A stretch of 64,000 bases of DNA from CAZHRK01 sp964534555 (GTDB lineage Bacteria; Babelota; Babeliae; Babelales; RVW-14): contig CAZHRK010000001.1 in the NCBI GenBank assembly GCA_964534555.1, positions 124,001 through 188,000 of the forward strand, in the 5' to 3' direction. The translations under genes were made by a program, and so were the position numbers. Position 1 is the first letter of the stretch; the number at the start of each line of letters is the position of its first letter. Below the pieces are notes generated by a model. The model saw only the letters and a program-made list of their open reading frames with translations, had not been told where the DNA came from and ran no database searches. Below, piece by piece: positions 1 to 8,722 of the stretch.

Positions 1-1096
1 CAGGCTGCACGTATGGAAAGTGCCAAAGGATGTGCGCTAAGTTTGCTAATGACAAAACAATAAGCGCTGGGTAACAGAACATAACAAGCGGCTCAATAAA
101 CGCAGCAACACCAGAAAAACCAAGATTTGTCATGATGAAAGTTGCGCATATTGAAATAAGAAGTGCGTAGCGGTAACTAATACGATTATTAAGCAACTCG
201 CGCAGGTAATCAGCAAAGACCGCTGTAAGCGCTATTGCTGTTGTTATACAGGCTATTGCCATTGTTAAATTAGCAAGAATACTTGCCTGCGCGCCCAAGA
301 CGAGCGTTGCAACAGCACTTAAAAGTTGTGGTTGCTCAACAAACGCAAGCTCTGCGCCGTATTTTGCGGCAATAAGACAAAAACCTGTGTAAACAAGGCC
401 AAGCAGCGAACCACCAATCAAACCGGCTTTAAGTCCGTAAACTGCAACTTGGTGCGGGGTAACATCAGCCTCTGCGTTTTGCTTAATAGAGGAAATAATA
501 AGCCCTGAAAAGAATATAACGCCAATCAGATCAAGCGTTAAATACCCTTCCTGAAAGCCTTTTAAAAAGCTTGAAAGCGGTGTGAAGTCTGAAGGACTTG
601 TTGTTGCATTGGAGAAAAGACCAATAATAATAATTGTAAAAAGCAAAACGAGCTTAATTGGCCCAAAAATTCTTCCCATCAGAGAAACAATAAAGCGACG
701 CTTAATTGTCGCAACGAATACAAGCGCGGCAGCAACAACACTAAAAATCATAAGATCAAGTGATTGGATATGCCATGAAACAGCAGAGTGCGCAAGCGTC
801 AAACAACGCGGCGTCGCGCCAAATGGTCCAACGAGCAGCATACAAAGGAACATAATAATTGCACCAGGCACGCGCCCTGTCATCTGAAGGAATCGTTTAT
901 AATCACCATTAAATAACGCTGCAGACACAAGCCCAATAAGCGGAACAATAACACCGGTTAAGGTCAAACCCAGAATCGAAAAGAAAACCATTGATCCCGT
1001 GTCTCTACCGAGTCCTAAAGGGAAAACAACGTTTCCGGCGCCAAAAAGCATCGCGAATATAGCAAGACCAATTGAAACCAATTTGTATGTCTGCAT
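1..1096 (-). CDS. brnQ: Branched-chain amino acid carrier (BrnQ/LIVCS family), partial
   Basis: Inner-membrane cation-coupled importer of Leu/Ile/Val. I translated the minus strand by hand from the ATG at 1096: the frame is open to the window edge (365 codons), so only the C-terminus is missing (the family is usually about 430-440 residues). The N-terminus carries the family signature FAMLFGAGNVVFPLGLG. Further in come GPFGATPRC, a GYLTLD motif near residue 190 and repeated hydrophobic segments typical of a 12-helix carrier. A good promoter lies 70-95 bp upstream. An amino acid importer fits an organism that takes nutrients from a host (inference). Family assignment is firm; substrate is by family only. 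Confidence 0.87.
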   Translation of the reverse strand, partial: MQTYKLVSIGLAIFAMLFGAGNVVFPLGLGRDTGSMVFFSILGLTLTGVIVPLIGLVSAALFNGDYKRFLQMTGRVPGAIIMFLCMLLVGPFGATPRCLTLAHSAVSWHIQSLDLMIFSVVAAALVFVATIKRRFIVSLMGRIFGPIKLVLLFTIIIIGLFSNATTSPSDFTPLSSFLKGFQEGYLTLDLIGVIFFSGLIISSIKQNAEADVTPHQVAVYGLKAGLIGGSLLGLVYTGFCLIAAKYGAELAFVEQPQLLSAVATLVLGAQASILANLTMAIACITTAIALTAVFADYLRELLNNRISYRYALLISICATFIMTNLGFSGVAAFIEPLVMFCYPALIVLSLANLAHILWHFPYVQP

Positions 1097-1164
1097 GAAT
1101 GGTTCCTTGAATGTGTAGTGGATTTTGTATTTGAATCCACATTGAAAATCAAAAACATCTATCG

Positions 1165-1192
1165 ATTATACGTTTTTTTTAAAAAAAGACAA
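1165..1192 (-). promoter_or_regulatory. Sigma-70-type promoter for brnQ
   Basis: On the minus strand, TTGTCT (1187-1192) is followed by a 16-base T/A-rich spacer and a perfect TATAAT (1165-1170). The predicted start of transcription is about 60 bases before the brnQ ATG. Confidence 0.6.
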
Positions 1193-1380
1193 CAATTGCT
1201 TATTTGAAATTAATAAATATTTCTTTGTTACTATGAGATACAAATCAAGTTTCTTTTCTGTGATTCATTGTGAAGAATGTCATTTAAGAACTTCGTGTTA
1301 AAACCTTATCAAGACGATATTAAACAAGCATATCTTGAGCATTTCAACCTCTGAAAGGTATTATCGAAATAATAAGCATC

Positions 1381-1432
1381 TCCACTGGCAATTAATCTAG
1401 GCCTCTAGGCTTTATATTTTTGAAGCAGTGGA
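1381..1432. other. Inverted repeat in the 1097-1464 intergenic region
   Basis: TCCACTG (1381-1387) is mirrored by CAGTGGA (1426-1432) around a 38-base loop that itself contains CTAGGCCTCTAGG. It lies directly upstream of the glycosyltransferase pair, so it could be a leader hairpin or operator. Apart from this and the brnQ promoter I see nothing in the 368-base gap. Confidence 0.25.
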
Positions 1433-1464
1433 AATGAGATAATTATGTGCTGGGGGGCATACAC

Positions 1465-2337
1465 ATGTTGTTAAGACTTTTTATTTTATGCTTATCGTTT
1501 TGCAATCTTACTGTACAAGCAAAAGACGGATGGGACTCTTTTGAAGAGCTTCGACTAAGCTACTTGAAAAAAAAAGAGGGGCCTCGATTTGTTTTTATTA
1601 TTCCTTCATATAATAACGCTGATTGGTACAAGGGGAACCTTGATTCAGTCTTCACCCAAATGTATACCAACTGGCGAATTATCTACATAGACGATGCATC
1701 ATCAGATCAAACTGCAGACCTTGTTGAGGCGTATGTTAAAAAAAGTAATATGGGCCACAAGGTCACCTTAATAAAAAACAAGGAGAGAAAAGGCATAGCA
1801 GCTAATCGCTACACAGCAATTCATATGTGCGATGACGACGACATCATTGTTGCGCTTGATGGCGATGATAAGATTGCTTCTCCAAACACGCTTTCGCTGC
1901 TGCACAGCTATTACACAAGAAAAGGCGCATGGGCAACTTTTGGCCAATATAAAACATTTCCCGGTTTTATTACTGGCTGCTGCAGAGACTTTCCTAATCA
2001 TGTAAAAAGAAACAATACGTACCGATCAGTATCATGGCGCACGTCTCATCTCAAAACATTTTATGCATGGCTTGCCAAGCGCGTAAAAGAAGAAGATTTC
2101 AAATGTGACGGCACATGGATTCCACGCGCAACAGACAGAGCGCTTATGCTTCCAATTATTGAGATGGCGGGTGAAAAAGCCATGTTTGTTGAGGAAGTAA
2201 CATATATCTATAACAGAGCAAATGTCCTGAACGTCTCAAAAACAAAGACTAAAGATTACGCAGCTTATGTGCATAAACTTCCAGCCTATGAGCGCCTCCT
2301 AGAGGCGCCAAAGAAGATGAAGCGAGGCTGCTTATGA
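1465..2337 (+). CDS. Exported family 2 glycosyltransferase
   Basis: A GT-A fold (GT2) sugar transferase of about 290 residues. Residues 1-19 (LLRLFILCLSF core) look like a cleavable signal peptide. The GT2 core starts near residue 40 with FVFIIPSYNN, followed by the nucleotide-sugar motif DDASSDQT and the DxD-type metal motif LDGDD. I chose the ATG at 1465 because GGGGGG sits 7 bases upstream; a GTG at 1447 lacks such a site. The stop overlaps the next start by 4 bases, so the two transferases are translationally coupled. A signal peptide on a GT2 enzyme is unusual, since these normally use cytosolic nucleotide sugars. Donor and acceptor are unknown. Confidence 0.8.
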   Translation: MLLRLFILCLSFCNLTVQAKDGWDSFEELRLSYLKKKEGPRFVFIIPSYNNADWYKGNLDSVFTQMYTNWRIIYIDDASSDQTADLVEAYVKKSNMGHKVTLIKNKERKGIAANRYTAIHMCDDDDIIVALDGDDKIASPNTLSLLHSYYTRKGAWATFGQYKTFPGFITGCCRDFPNHVKRNNTYRSVSWRTSHLKTFYAWLAKRVKEEDFKCDGTWIPRATDRALMLPIIEMAGEKAMFVEEVTYIYNRANVLNVSKTKTKDYAAYVHKLPAYERLLEAPKKMKRGCL

Positions 2338-3521
2338 TGCTGCGAATAATTCTATTATTGCTCTTTGTAGCTCAATCCACCCTGCTTAATGCGTCAGAGA
2401 TTCCAAAAGTGCTTCACATTTTAACTTCTGACACATGTGGCGGCATACGAACAAATTTTTGTAATACAATTAAAGCGTTCAGAGAAATTTCAGCAAATAC
2501 TTTTGTCATGGTGCCAAAAAACTGCAGTAAAGAAACCCTCGATCGCATCAGTGGAGAGAACACAACAGTCTTCTTTTTTAGAAACCTAAACGCGCTAGAA
2601 GAAATTATTGGTGAGATTGCGAGCGAGTATGATATCGATATCGTTCATGTGCATCGACCAGGCGATGTACATGCCTTAAGGGGCTTTCGCAACAGACGCC
2701 CTTTTAAGCTTATTTACACAATTCATGACAACAGCTCACAGTGGCACCCCGCTGCAACACGTGCTGATGGAGTCATATGCGTTAATCATCCAATACAAAA
2801 CGCAATACGCAAAAAACTAGCTGCAGCAGATGTTTATATCCCAACAGTCTGTATTAACCCTATTCTTGATGAGCGGCCCTTCACGCAATACTTAGAGCAA
2901 AAGAAAAAAACTAAAACACCCTACCGCACCGAGCGAAGTGCTTTTTTTAAAAAAGAATTTGATTTAGACGTCAAAGACTCAATCGTACTTGTGGCAGCAG
3001 GAAGACTGTGCCCAATTAAAGACCATAGAACCTTAATCAAAGCTGCAATACGATTAAAACGAGAAGACAGGCTCTCTTTACAACTTATCATTGCGGGGCC
3101 AGGGTCAGAATTTGATGTATTAAAACGCCAAATAGACGATGCTGGTGCAGGAGCTTTTATTCACCTTGTAGGATACACAGACAAAATAAAAGACCTTATG
3201 TATTTTTGCGATATACATCTTATAACAAGCCTTCAAGAAGCTTTTCCTATGGTTATTATGGAAAGCGCTGCGCTCAAAAAAGCGGTGATTAGCTCGCATA
3301 CTCATGGCGCTCACGAAATGATCCAGGATCGAGTAAACGGGCTTTTGTTTGAGCCTAAAAATGTTGGTGAGCTCTGCACCAAAATACGATGGGCTGTTGC
3401 AAACCAAGAGCTATTTGCATCATTTGGCCAAGAGCTTTATAACCAAAATATGAAAGCCTTTTCTTTCGCTAAAACATTTAGCAGACTCTTAGGCTTCTAC
3501 CAATTAGTACACACTTTGTAA
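2334..3521 (+). CDS. Exported family 4 glycosyltransferase
   Basis: A GT-B fold retaining transferase of 395 residues. The N-terminus (MMLRIILLLLFVAQSTLLNA) looks like a signal peptide. The Rossmann N-lobe has the acceptor-side glycine motif TCGGIRTNF; the C-lobe has VAAGRLCPIKDHRTLI and the family donor-binding motif QEAFPMVIMESAALKKAVI, whose E-x7-E glutamates are E and E here. It overlaps the preceding GT2 gene by 4 bases (ATGA), so they form one transcription unit that probably ends at the hairpin at 3529-3556. The product glycan is unknown. As with its partner, an exported GT4 enzyme would lack the usual cytosolic nucleotide-sugar supply. Confidence 0.8.
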   Translation: MMLRIILLLLFVAQSTLLNASEIPKVLHILTSDTCGGIRTNFCNTIKAFREISANTFVMVPKNCSKETLDRISGENTTVFFFRNLNALEEIIGEIASEYDIDIVHVHRPGDVHALRGFRNRRPFKLIYTIHDNSSQWHPAATRADGVICVNHPIQNAIRKKLAAADVYIPTVCINPILDERPFTQYLEQKKKTKTPYRTERSAFFKKEFDLDVKDSIVLVAAGRLCPIKDHRTLIKAAIRLKREDRLSLQLIIAGPGSEFDVLKRQIDDAGAGAFIHLVGYTDKIKDLMYFCDIHLITSLQEAFPMVIMESAALKKAVISSHTHGAHEMIQDRVNGLLFEPKNVGELCTKIRWAVANQELFASFGQELYNQNMKAFSFAKTFSRLLGFYQLVHTL

Positions 3522-3528
3522 TCAAGCC

Positions 3529-3556
3529 AGGGTGCACTCGCTCAAGGGTGCACCCT
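3529..3556 (+). terminator. Hairpin between convergent genes
   Basis: AGGGTGCAC and GTGCACCCT pair (9 bp) around a 10-base loop just after the glycosyltransferase stop. The right arm runs into the end of the opposing ABC transporter gene. The T-tract is weak (TCTACTATCTTT), so this is a probable rather than strong terminator. Confidence 0.4.
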
Positions 3557-5254
3557 TCTACTATCTTTCACAGCTGTGTTATTAGTTTTATTCACAGAAT
3601 CTAAATCAATGACTTGATCAAAGAATCCAAGCAACTGATGCTTATGCGTAATAAATAAAAGAGTAACAGCACGATCAAGCTGCATAAGCTCTGACAAGAT
3701 TTCTTGCTCAATAATTGGATCAAGCGCAGATGTTGCTTCGTCGAGTATAAGAAGTTGCGGAGAAGCATAAAGTGCGCGCGCAAGGGCTATGCGTTGACGC
3801 TGTCCACCGCTCAAAAGCGCCCCACCCTCACCAACTTGGCGCTCAAGATCACTCAGCTGCGGGGCAAATGTAGTAACATGTGCTTTATCGCAAGCATCTT
3901 TAAGTGCCTTTAGATCAAGAGCTCTACCAAAAAGAATATTGTCTTTAATGCTTCCGTCAAAAAGATAGGTTGTTTGTGGGACATACCCAACGGTACGAGC
4001 AAATGATCGCAATTCTTCTTGAGTCATTACTGTGCCATCAATACAAATTGCACCCTGTCGAACAGAATGCAAACCCAAAAGCAAATCGATCAGCGTGCTT
4101 TTACCACTCCCACTTTGACCAATAATCGCGCACCGAGAAGATTGTTTAATTGTTGCAGAAAAATTCTGTAGTACATTTTTATCTGCTTTATAGCCAAACG
4201 TTACATTATCAAAAACGATATCGTGGACATAAGCCGGCGAATGCATTTCTATTGTCGATAAAACATCCTGTGCAAAAAAATATCTTAATCGGGCAATTGG
4301 CTGCGCTGAAAATATCATCTGATTTTTCGCTGCAACAAGCCGCGTTATCGAAGGCATAAACCGTAGAACACATAAGCCCAAAAATGAAATAAATGCCATG
4401 TGGTGCATAAGCGCCCCGCCACCAATCAGAACGCATAATATAACCAAAACTATTCCGATATAAGCAGCAGACTCAAACGTAATGCGCGGCAACTGTTGAT
4501 AAAGGGCATAGCGACTTTGCGCATGCGCATAAGCTTGTGCATATGCATGATATCGGGTAGAGAAAAAATCTCCAACTGATTGAATTTTAATAAGCTTAAA
4601 ATTTCCAAAAAGCTGTGTAAAAAGTTTATGTCCACTAACAAGCGCAGCACTAGCATCAACTCCTGCTTGCTTAGTTTTATCAGATAATACTTTAAGCGCA
4701 GGGAGCGCCGCAGTAAGCGCTATTACTGTCAAAAAAATAACAGTTAGCCACGACTGATACAGGAGCGCTGCATACATCATGAGCATGGTAAGCAGCTCAG
4801 AAAATGCTGTCAGCAAAGCTACACCAAGTTGTGCATGCATACTTGTTGATGTGAAAATAAGATACTGCGCATCAGCAGAATGCGTTTGCACAAAAACATG
4901 ATAATCAAGCGCAAGATAGTGCTTAAGTGCTGCGCTTGATAACCGCTGCTGAACACCAAAACAAAATGAACTTAGCCAAGCAGCGTAAGCACGCGATAGA
5001 AGGGCGCGCATAATCAGGACAGCTAAAAGACTCAATCCAAAAGCTATGAGTATTATTCTATGACTATAAGTTTTTAAAATTTCAAACGTAAAAAGAGTCC
5101 CGCTGCCGTGCAGCGCATGAGTAACAAAAATCATGGTAGAAAAAGCAGCCCCAAGCTCAACAACAGAAACAAGCCAAGCAAAAAACGAAAGCTTTAAAAG
5201 CTGTTTTTTTTCTGTTTGATTAAGCAGGTCATACCATGTTTTAAATGCATCCAT
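3542..5254 (-). CDS. ABC exporter, fused permease and ATPase (MsbA-like)
   Basis: A half-transporter of 570 residues that would work as a homodimer in the inner membrane. The N-terminal ~320 residues contain about six hydrophobic helices (for example LIAFGLSLLAVLIMRALLS). The C-terminal ATPase has Walker A GQSGSGKST, a Q-loop region GYVPQTTYLFDGS, the signature LSGGQRQRIALARAL, Walker B LLILDEATSALD and the H-loop ITHKH. It starts 7 bases after the stop of the ankyrin gene upstream (5262-6209), so the two may be co-transcribed. The substrate is not visible; lipid-A flippase, peptide or drug export are all possible. The family call is certain; the MsbA role is a guess. Confidence 0.85.
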   Translation of the reverse strand: MDAFKTWYDLLNQTEKKQLLKLSFFAWLVSVVELGAAFSTMIFVTHALHGSGTLFTFEILKTYSHRIILIAFGLSLLAVLIMRALLSRAYAAWLSSFCFGVQQRLSSAALKHYLALDYHVFVQTHSADAQYLIFTSTSMHAQLGVALLTAFSELLTMLMMYAALLYQSWLTVIFLTVIALTAALPALKVLSDKTKQAGVDASAALVSGHKLFTQLFGNFKLIKIQSVGDFFSTRYHAYAQAYAHAQSRYALYQQLPRITFESAAYIGIVLVILCVLIGGGALMHHMAFISFLGLCVLRFMPSITRLVAAKNQMIFSAQPIARLRYFFAQDVLSTIEMHSPAYVHDIVFDNVTFGYKADKNVLQNFSATIKQSSRCAIIGQSGSGKSTLIDLLLGLHSVRQGAICIDGTVMTQEELRSFARTVGYVPQTTYLFDGSIKDNILFGRALDLKALKDACDKAHVTTFAPQLSDLERQVGEGGALLSGGQRQRIALARALYASPQLLILDEATSALDPIIEQEILSELMQLDRAVTLLFITHKHQLLGFFDQVIDLDSVNKTNNTAVKDSRRVHP

Positions 5255-5261
5255 AATGCTA

Positions 5262-6209
5262 TCAGCTAAACTTCAATCCGCAGAATAATCCAACAAGCCC
5301 CGATAGCACCGAAGAAGCAAGGCAACACGAATTATCTGAAGCATTTTTCATGCAGAGTTCGCAACATAAGCTCGTAGGAACGTAAGCACAGCAACAGCAC
5401 AAAAAGGTTCCTGTCTCGCGCGCTCCAGCATCTACAAGCATGTCTATGATTTCACTATCTTGTGGCCTGAGAAACCATGCTAATCTAAGTGGTGTATGCC
5501 CACCAATATCAACAGCATCAATTGCGATTCTTGGCATGGAAAGCAACTGTCTTAGTCCAACTTTATTTTTTGCGCGCACTGCATAATGAAGCGCATTAGC
5601 GCCAATAACATCAGTTGCTTTATAATCAACTCCTGCACGCAAAAGTTCTGCCGCAAAAACATTTTTATTTTTTTCCATGCAGCGCATGAGCAGGGTCGCA
5701 CCTGAGACATAGCGCGTAAAAATATTTGCAGCAGAAGGGCCAACCAGACAGGCCATAAATGTTATATAGTTTTCATGTATGCGATCATCAATTGTATCGT
5801 TTTCAATCAAATTAATAAGTCGTAATGTGTTTTCAGATGTATCGCTTGCAAATCTTATTCCACAATGTGTACACGCCTCAAATGGTTTTAAAAAAACACT
5901 CATTGTAGTGTGCCTTGACGGACACAGAAGACGTACATCACTGTGAATCCCAGGGCTCATATAACACTGACGCGGCTCAACCGTTTTAGGCGCACCTGTA
6001 CCAGCAACAGCACCACTTGCAGAAGCAATAGCTGGCCTGCGCCTCACACCAGCACCTTCATCATGCGCAGCTAACACAGCCAAAGGAGCTTCTCTTCTAG
6101 CGTCGCTACCAGATGCTGTAGCTATAGCTTTAGCAGCAGGATAAGCGCATTCAACAAACATCAACAAACTTAGCGCTGAGCAGAAAAAAGATACGTTTCT
6201 GTTTTGCAT
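5262..6209 (-). CDS. Exported ankyrin-repeat protein with Cys-rich segments
   Basis: 315 residues. It begins with a signal peptide (FFCSALSLLMFVECAYPA), then a low-complexity Ala-rich stretch. Next is a possible metal-binding knuckle (CPSRH followed by CTHCG), then two to three ankyrin repeats (GATLLMRCMEKNKN, GANALHYAVRAKNK, GHTPLRLAWFLRP). The last ~45 residues are very rich in cysteine (CCCC, CCELC, SCC) and end in a hydrophobic segment. Ankyrin proteins that leave the cell are often effectors in host-associated bacteria; that role is inference here. Tight linkage to the downstream ABC exporter is notable. No known protein is recognised. Confidence 0.7.
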   Translation of the reverse strand: MQNRNVSFFCSALSLLMFVECAYPAAKAIATASGSDARREAPLAVLAAHDEGAGVRRRPAIASASGAVAGTGAPKTVEPRQCYMSPGIHSDVRLLCPSRHTTMSVFLKPFEACTHCGIRFASDTSENTLRLINLIENDTIDDRIHENYITFMACLVGPSAANIFTRYVSGATLLMRCMEKNKNVFAAELLRAGVDYKATDVIGANALHYAVRAKNKVGLRQLLSMPRIAIDAVDIGGHTPLRLAWFLRPQDSEIIDMLVDAGARETGTFLCCCCAYVPTSLCCELCMKNASDNSCCLASSVLSGLVGLFCGLKFS

Positions 6210-6288
6210 ACAACTCTCCTAGAGTTATTCAAACAACCTACTCATGCAACTACAAAATACTTATTATTTTTTAGTGTAAACAAACACA

Positions 6289-6313
6289 CGTGATATTCCA
6301 GGGGAGTATCACG
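6289..6313. other. Small inverted repeat in the groEL-ankyrin gap
   Basis: CGTGATA (6289-6295) and TATCACG (6307-6313) form 7-bp arms around an 11-base spacer, upstream of the ankyrin gene that starts at 6209. It may be an operator; it has no T-tract, so terminator is unlikely. Confidence 0.25.
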
Positions 6314-6360
6314 ACGCGAAGCATACAAGTCTGCAACAATAAAATAAACATAAAAAAGAA

Positions 6361-6386
6361 AAGGGTGGACGCAAGCGTCCACCCTT
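6361..6386 (-). terminator. Terminator of the groES-groEL operon
   Basis: An 11-bp perfect stem (GGGTGGACG/CGTCCACCC extended by two A-T pairs) with a CAAG loop, 25 bases past the groEL stop. On the minus strand it is followed by TTCTTTTTTATG, a classic intrinsic terminator. Confidence 0.85.
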
Positions 6387-6411
6387 GAAACTGAATTAAT
6401 CAAACAGCTTA

Positions 6412-8052
6412 TTAAAACATGCCGCCCATGCCACCATGTGAGTGGCCAGCGTGTGCGCCAAGGTTTCCAGCTGGTTTTTCTTCTGGAAGATCTGCAATCA
6501 TTGTTTCTGTTGTTAGAAGCAAGCTTGCAATTGATGCTGCATTTTGAAGTGCTGAACGAGTAACCTTAGTTGGATCAACAACACCGGCTTTAATCATATC
6601 AACGTACTCTTCATTACGCGCATCAAATCCAACATTTGAGTCAGCGTTGCGTACTTTTTCAACTACGACAGCAGGATCAAATCCAGCATTTGAAGAAATC
6701 ACACGCATTGGCTCTTCAAGTGCACGACGTACAATCGCTATGCCTAGATTTTGATCACCATGAAGCTTGATACCATCAAGCGCTTTTTGTGCGCGGAGAA
6801 GGGCTACACCACCACCAGCAACAATTCCTTCTTCAACAGCTGCACGTGTTGCATGAAGCGCATCATCAACGCGATCTTTTTTCTCTTTCATTTCGGTTTC
6901 TGTTGCAGCACCAACTTTAATAACTGCTACACCACCTGAAAGTTTTGCAAGGCGCTCTTGTAGTTTTTCTTTATCATAATCTGATGAAGAAAGCACAATC
7001 TCAGCATTGATTTGAGCAATACGCGCATCGATTTCTTGCTTATCACCGCGGCCATCAACGATTGTTGTGTTATCTTTTGTTACACGGACTTTCTTCGCTG
7101 AGCCAAGATCTGCAAAAGTAATGCTATCAAGTTTAATGCCAAGTTCATCAGAAATGATCTTACCACCTGTGAGAGCTGCAATATCTTGAAGCATTGCTTT
7201 ACGACGGTCACCAAAGCCTGGAGCTTTAACAGCAGCGATGCTTAGCGTGCCGCGCATTTTATTGACTACCAGCGTTGCAAGTGCTTCGCCTTCGATATCT
7301 TCTGCGATAATCATCAACGGAATGCCTTGCTTAGCGACTTGCTCAAGCACAGGGAGAAGCTCTTTCATGCTTGTAATCTTTTTGTCGCAAATCAAAATGC
7401 GAGGATTATCAAGCGCAACTTCCATCTTTTCAGAATCAGTGATGAAGTAGGGTGAAAGGTACCCACGATCAAATTGCATACCTTCAACAATATCAAGCTC
7501 ATCGACCATGCCGCGCGCTTCTTCAACAGTGATAACACCATGCTTGCCAACTTTGTCCATAGCAGCAGATATCAAATCACCAATTGATTTGTCGTTGTTT
7601 GCAGAAATACTTGCAACTTGTGCGATCTCAGCTTTGTCATGAATAGGCTTAGAAACTTTAACAAGCTCTTCTACAACTGTTGTAACAGCCTTATCAATAC
7701 CGCGCTTGAGATCCATCGGGTTTGCACCAGCAACAACGTTTCTCATGCCTTCGCGGAAAATCGCTTCAGCAAGAACTGTTGCTGTTGTTGTACCGTCTCC
7801 AGCAACATCGCAAGTTTTTGAAGCTACTTCACGCACCATTTGTGCGCCCATGTTCTCAAACTTATCTTTAAATTCGATTTCCTTAGCAACTGAAACACCG
7901 TCTTTGGTGATTGTTGGTGAACCAAAAGACTTTTCAATTGCTACATTACGCCCCTTGGGCCCGAGTGTTACTTTTACAGCGCTTGCAAGACGATTAACAC
8001 CCTTAAGAATCTTATTACGTGCGTCTTCGCCGAATATAATTTGTTTTGCCAT
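6412..8052 (-). CDS. groL: Chaperonin GroEL (Hsp60)
   Basis: 546 residues, full length for the family; forms the cytosolic double-ring folding chamber capped by GroES. Family motifs run throughout: TLGPKGRNV, GDGTTTATVLA (ATP site), VEEGIVAGGGVALL, and a C-terminal flexible tail that is GGMGGMF but preceded by a His/Gly stretch (GAHAGHSHG). It lies 25 bases downstream of groES, with AAGGA before the ATG, and ends at a strong terminator. No CIRCE element is visible upstream, so HrcA control is not evident. Certain. Confidence 0.98.
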   Translation of the reverse strand: MAKQIIFGEDARNKILKGVNRLASAVKVTLGPKGRNVAIEKSFGSPTITKDGVSVAKEIEFKDKFENMGAQMVREVASKTCDVAGDGTTTATVLAEAIFREGMRNVVAGANPMDLKRGIDKAVTTVVEELVKVSKPIHDKAEIAQVASISANNDKSIGDLISAAMDKVGKHGVITVEEARGMVDELDIVEGMQFDRGYLSPYFITDSEKMEVALDNPRILICDKKITSMKELLPVLEQVAKQGIPLMIIAEDIEGEALATLVVNKMRGTLSIAAVKAPGFGDRRKAMLQDIAALTGGKIISDELGIKLDSITFADLGSAKKVRVTKDNTTIVDGRGDKQEIDARIAQINAEIVLSSSDYDKEKLQERLAKLSGGVAVIKVGAATETEMKEKKDRVDDALHATRAAVEEGIVAGGGVALLRAQKALDGIKLHGDQNLGIAIVRRALEEPMRVISSNAGFDPAVVVEKVRNADSNVGFDARNEEYVDMIKAGVVDPTKVTRSALQNAASIASLLLTTETMIADLPEEKPAGNLGAHAGHSHGGMGGMF

Positions 8053-8077
8053 GTGAAAATTCCTTAATCAGCTTAAA

Positions 8078-8371
8078 TTACTCAACAACAGCCAAAAGCT
8101 CTTCTTCACGAAGAACCAAAAAGTCTTCGTTACTTACTTTTACTTCTGTGCCTGAGTATTTACCAAAGAGCACTTTGTCATTTTTCTTAACACTTAATGA
8201 ACGTACAGAGCCATCATTAAGAAGCTTGCCTGTGCCAATTTCTACTACTACTCCCATTTGTGTTTTCTCTTGTGCTGTATCGGGAATAATAATACCACCA
8301 GCTGTTTTTGCTTCACTATCTAGGCGTTTTACGAGTACGCGATCGTACAAAGGTCTAACTGCACCTGTCAT
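8078..8371 (-). CDS. groS: Co-chaperonin GroES (Hsp10)
   Basis: 97 residues, the usual size. Starts with the typical strand VRPLYDRVLVKRLDSE, has the mobile-loop region AKTAGGIIIPDTAQEK that contacts GroEL, and ends with LVLREEELLAVVE. A strong Shine-Dalgarno (AAGGAGG, 5 bases before the ATG) fits high expression. First gene of the groES-groEL operon; its promoter is at 8460-8487. Confidence 0.97.
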   Translation of the reverse strand: MTGAVRPLYDRVLVKRLDSEAKTAGGIIIPDTAQEKTQMGVVVEIGTGKLLNDGSVRSLSVKKNDKVLFGKYSGTEVKVSNEDFLVLREEELLAVVE

Positions 8372-8459
8372 AAGATCCTCCTTGAAAGCATCTTCTTAAA
8401 TAATGCTTGTCTTGTTACTATGTTTCAATTTGAAAATTTATACTTATTAAGTCTTCATT

Positions 8460-8487
8460 AGTATAAAAATGGATTGATAAAAATCAA
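8460..8487 (-). promoter_or_regulatory. Sigma-70-type promoter for groES-groEL
   Basis: Minus strand: TTGATT (8482-8487), 16-base spacer, TATACT (8460-8465), about 90 bases before the groES start. I looked for a CIRCE repeat (TTAGCACTC-N9-GAGTGCTAA) in this gap and did not see one. Confidence 0.55.
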
Positions 8488-8548
8488 CTAAAACTTTATA
8501 ACAACTCACTCAAATTTCTTTACTATTTTTTGTAGCTCAAAACAAGCA

Positions 8549-8563
8549 AATCAATGATTGATT
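8549..8563. promoter_or_regulatory. Operator-like palindrome in the groES / PLP-enzyme intergenic region
   Basis: AATCAATgATTGATT is a 7-bp perfect dyad with a single-base centre, between two divergent genes and upstream of the groES promoter. It could bind a dimeric regulator. No other structure was seen in the 351-base gap (8372-8722) besides the groES promoter. Confidence 0.3.
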
Positions 8564-8722
8564 AGCTCTTTTAGCCCAAAATACAAGTTGAGTATAAAAG
8601 CATAAACATTTAAAAAAATTGAGTGGCTCTAGTATAACCCCGCAGCGAGGATTGACGACAAAAAGAAGGGTGCTAAAGTGGAAGCACAAATTGGTTGTAC
8701 AATCCTTAAAAAAGGAGGGGTT

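Noticed and set aside
582..887. Plus-strand open frame
   Set aside because: Lies antisense to brnQ, which has clear family motifs in the other strand.
7706..8399. Plus-strand open frames over groEL and groES
   Set aside because: Shadows of the highly conserved chaperonin genes; no ribosome site or family match.
8372..8722. CIRCE element for HrcA control of groESL
   Set aside because: No TTAGCACTC-N9-GAGTGCTAA or close variant was seen.
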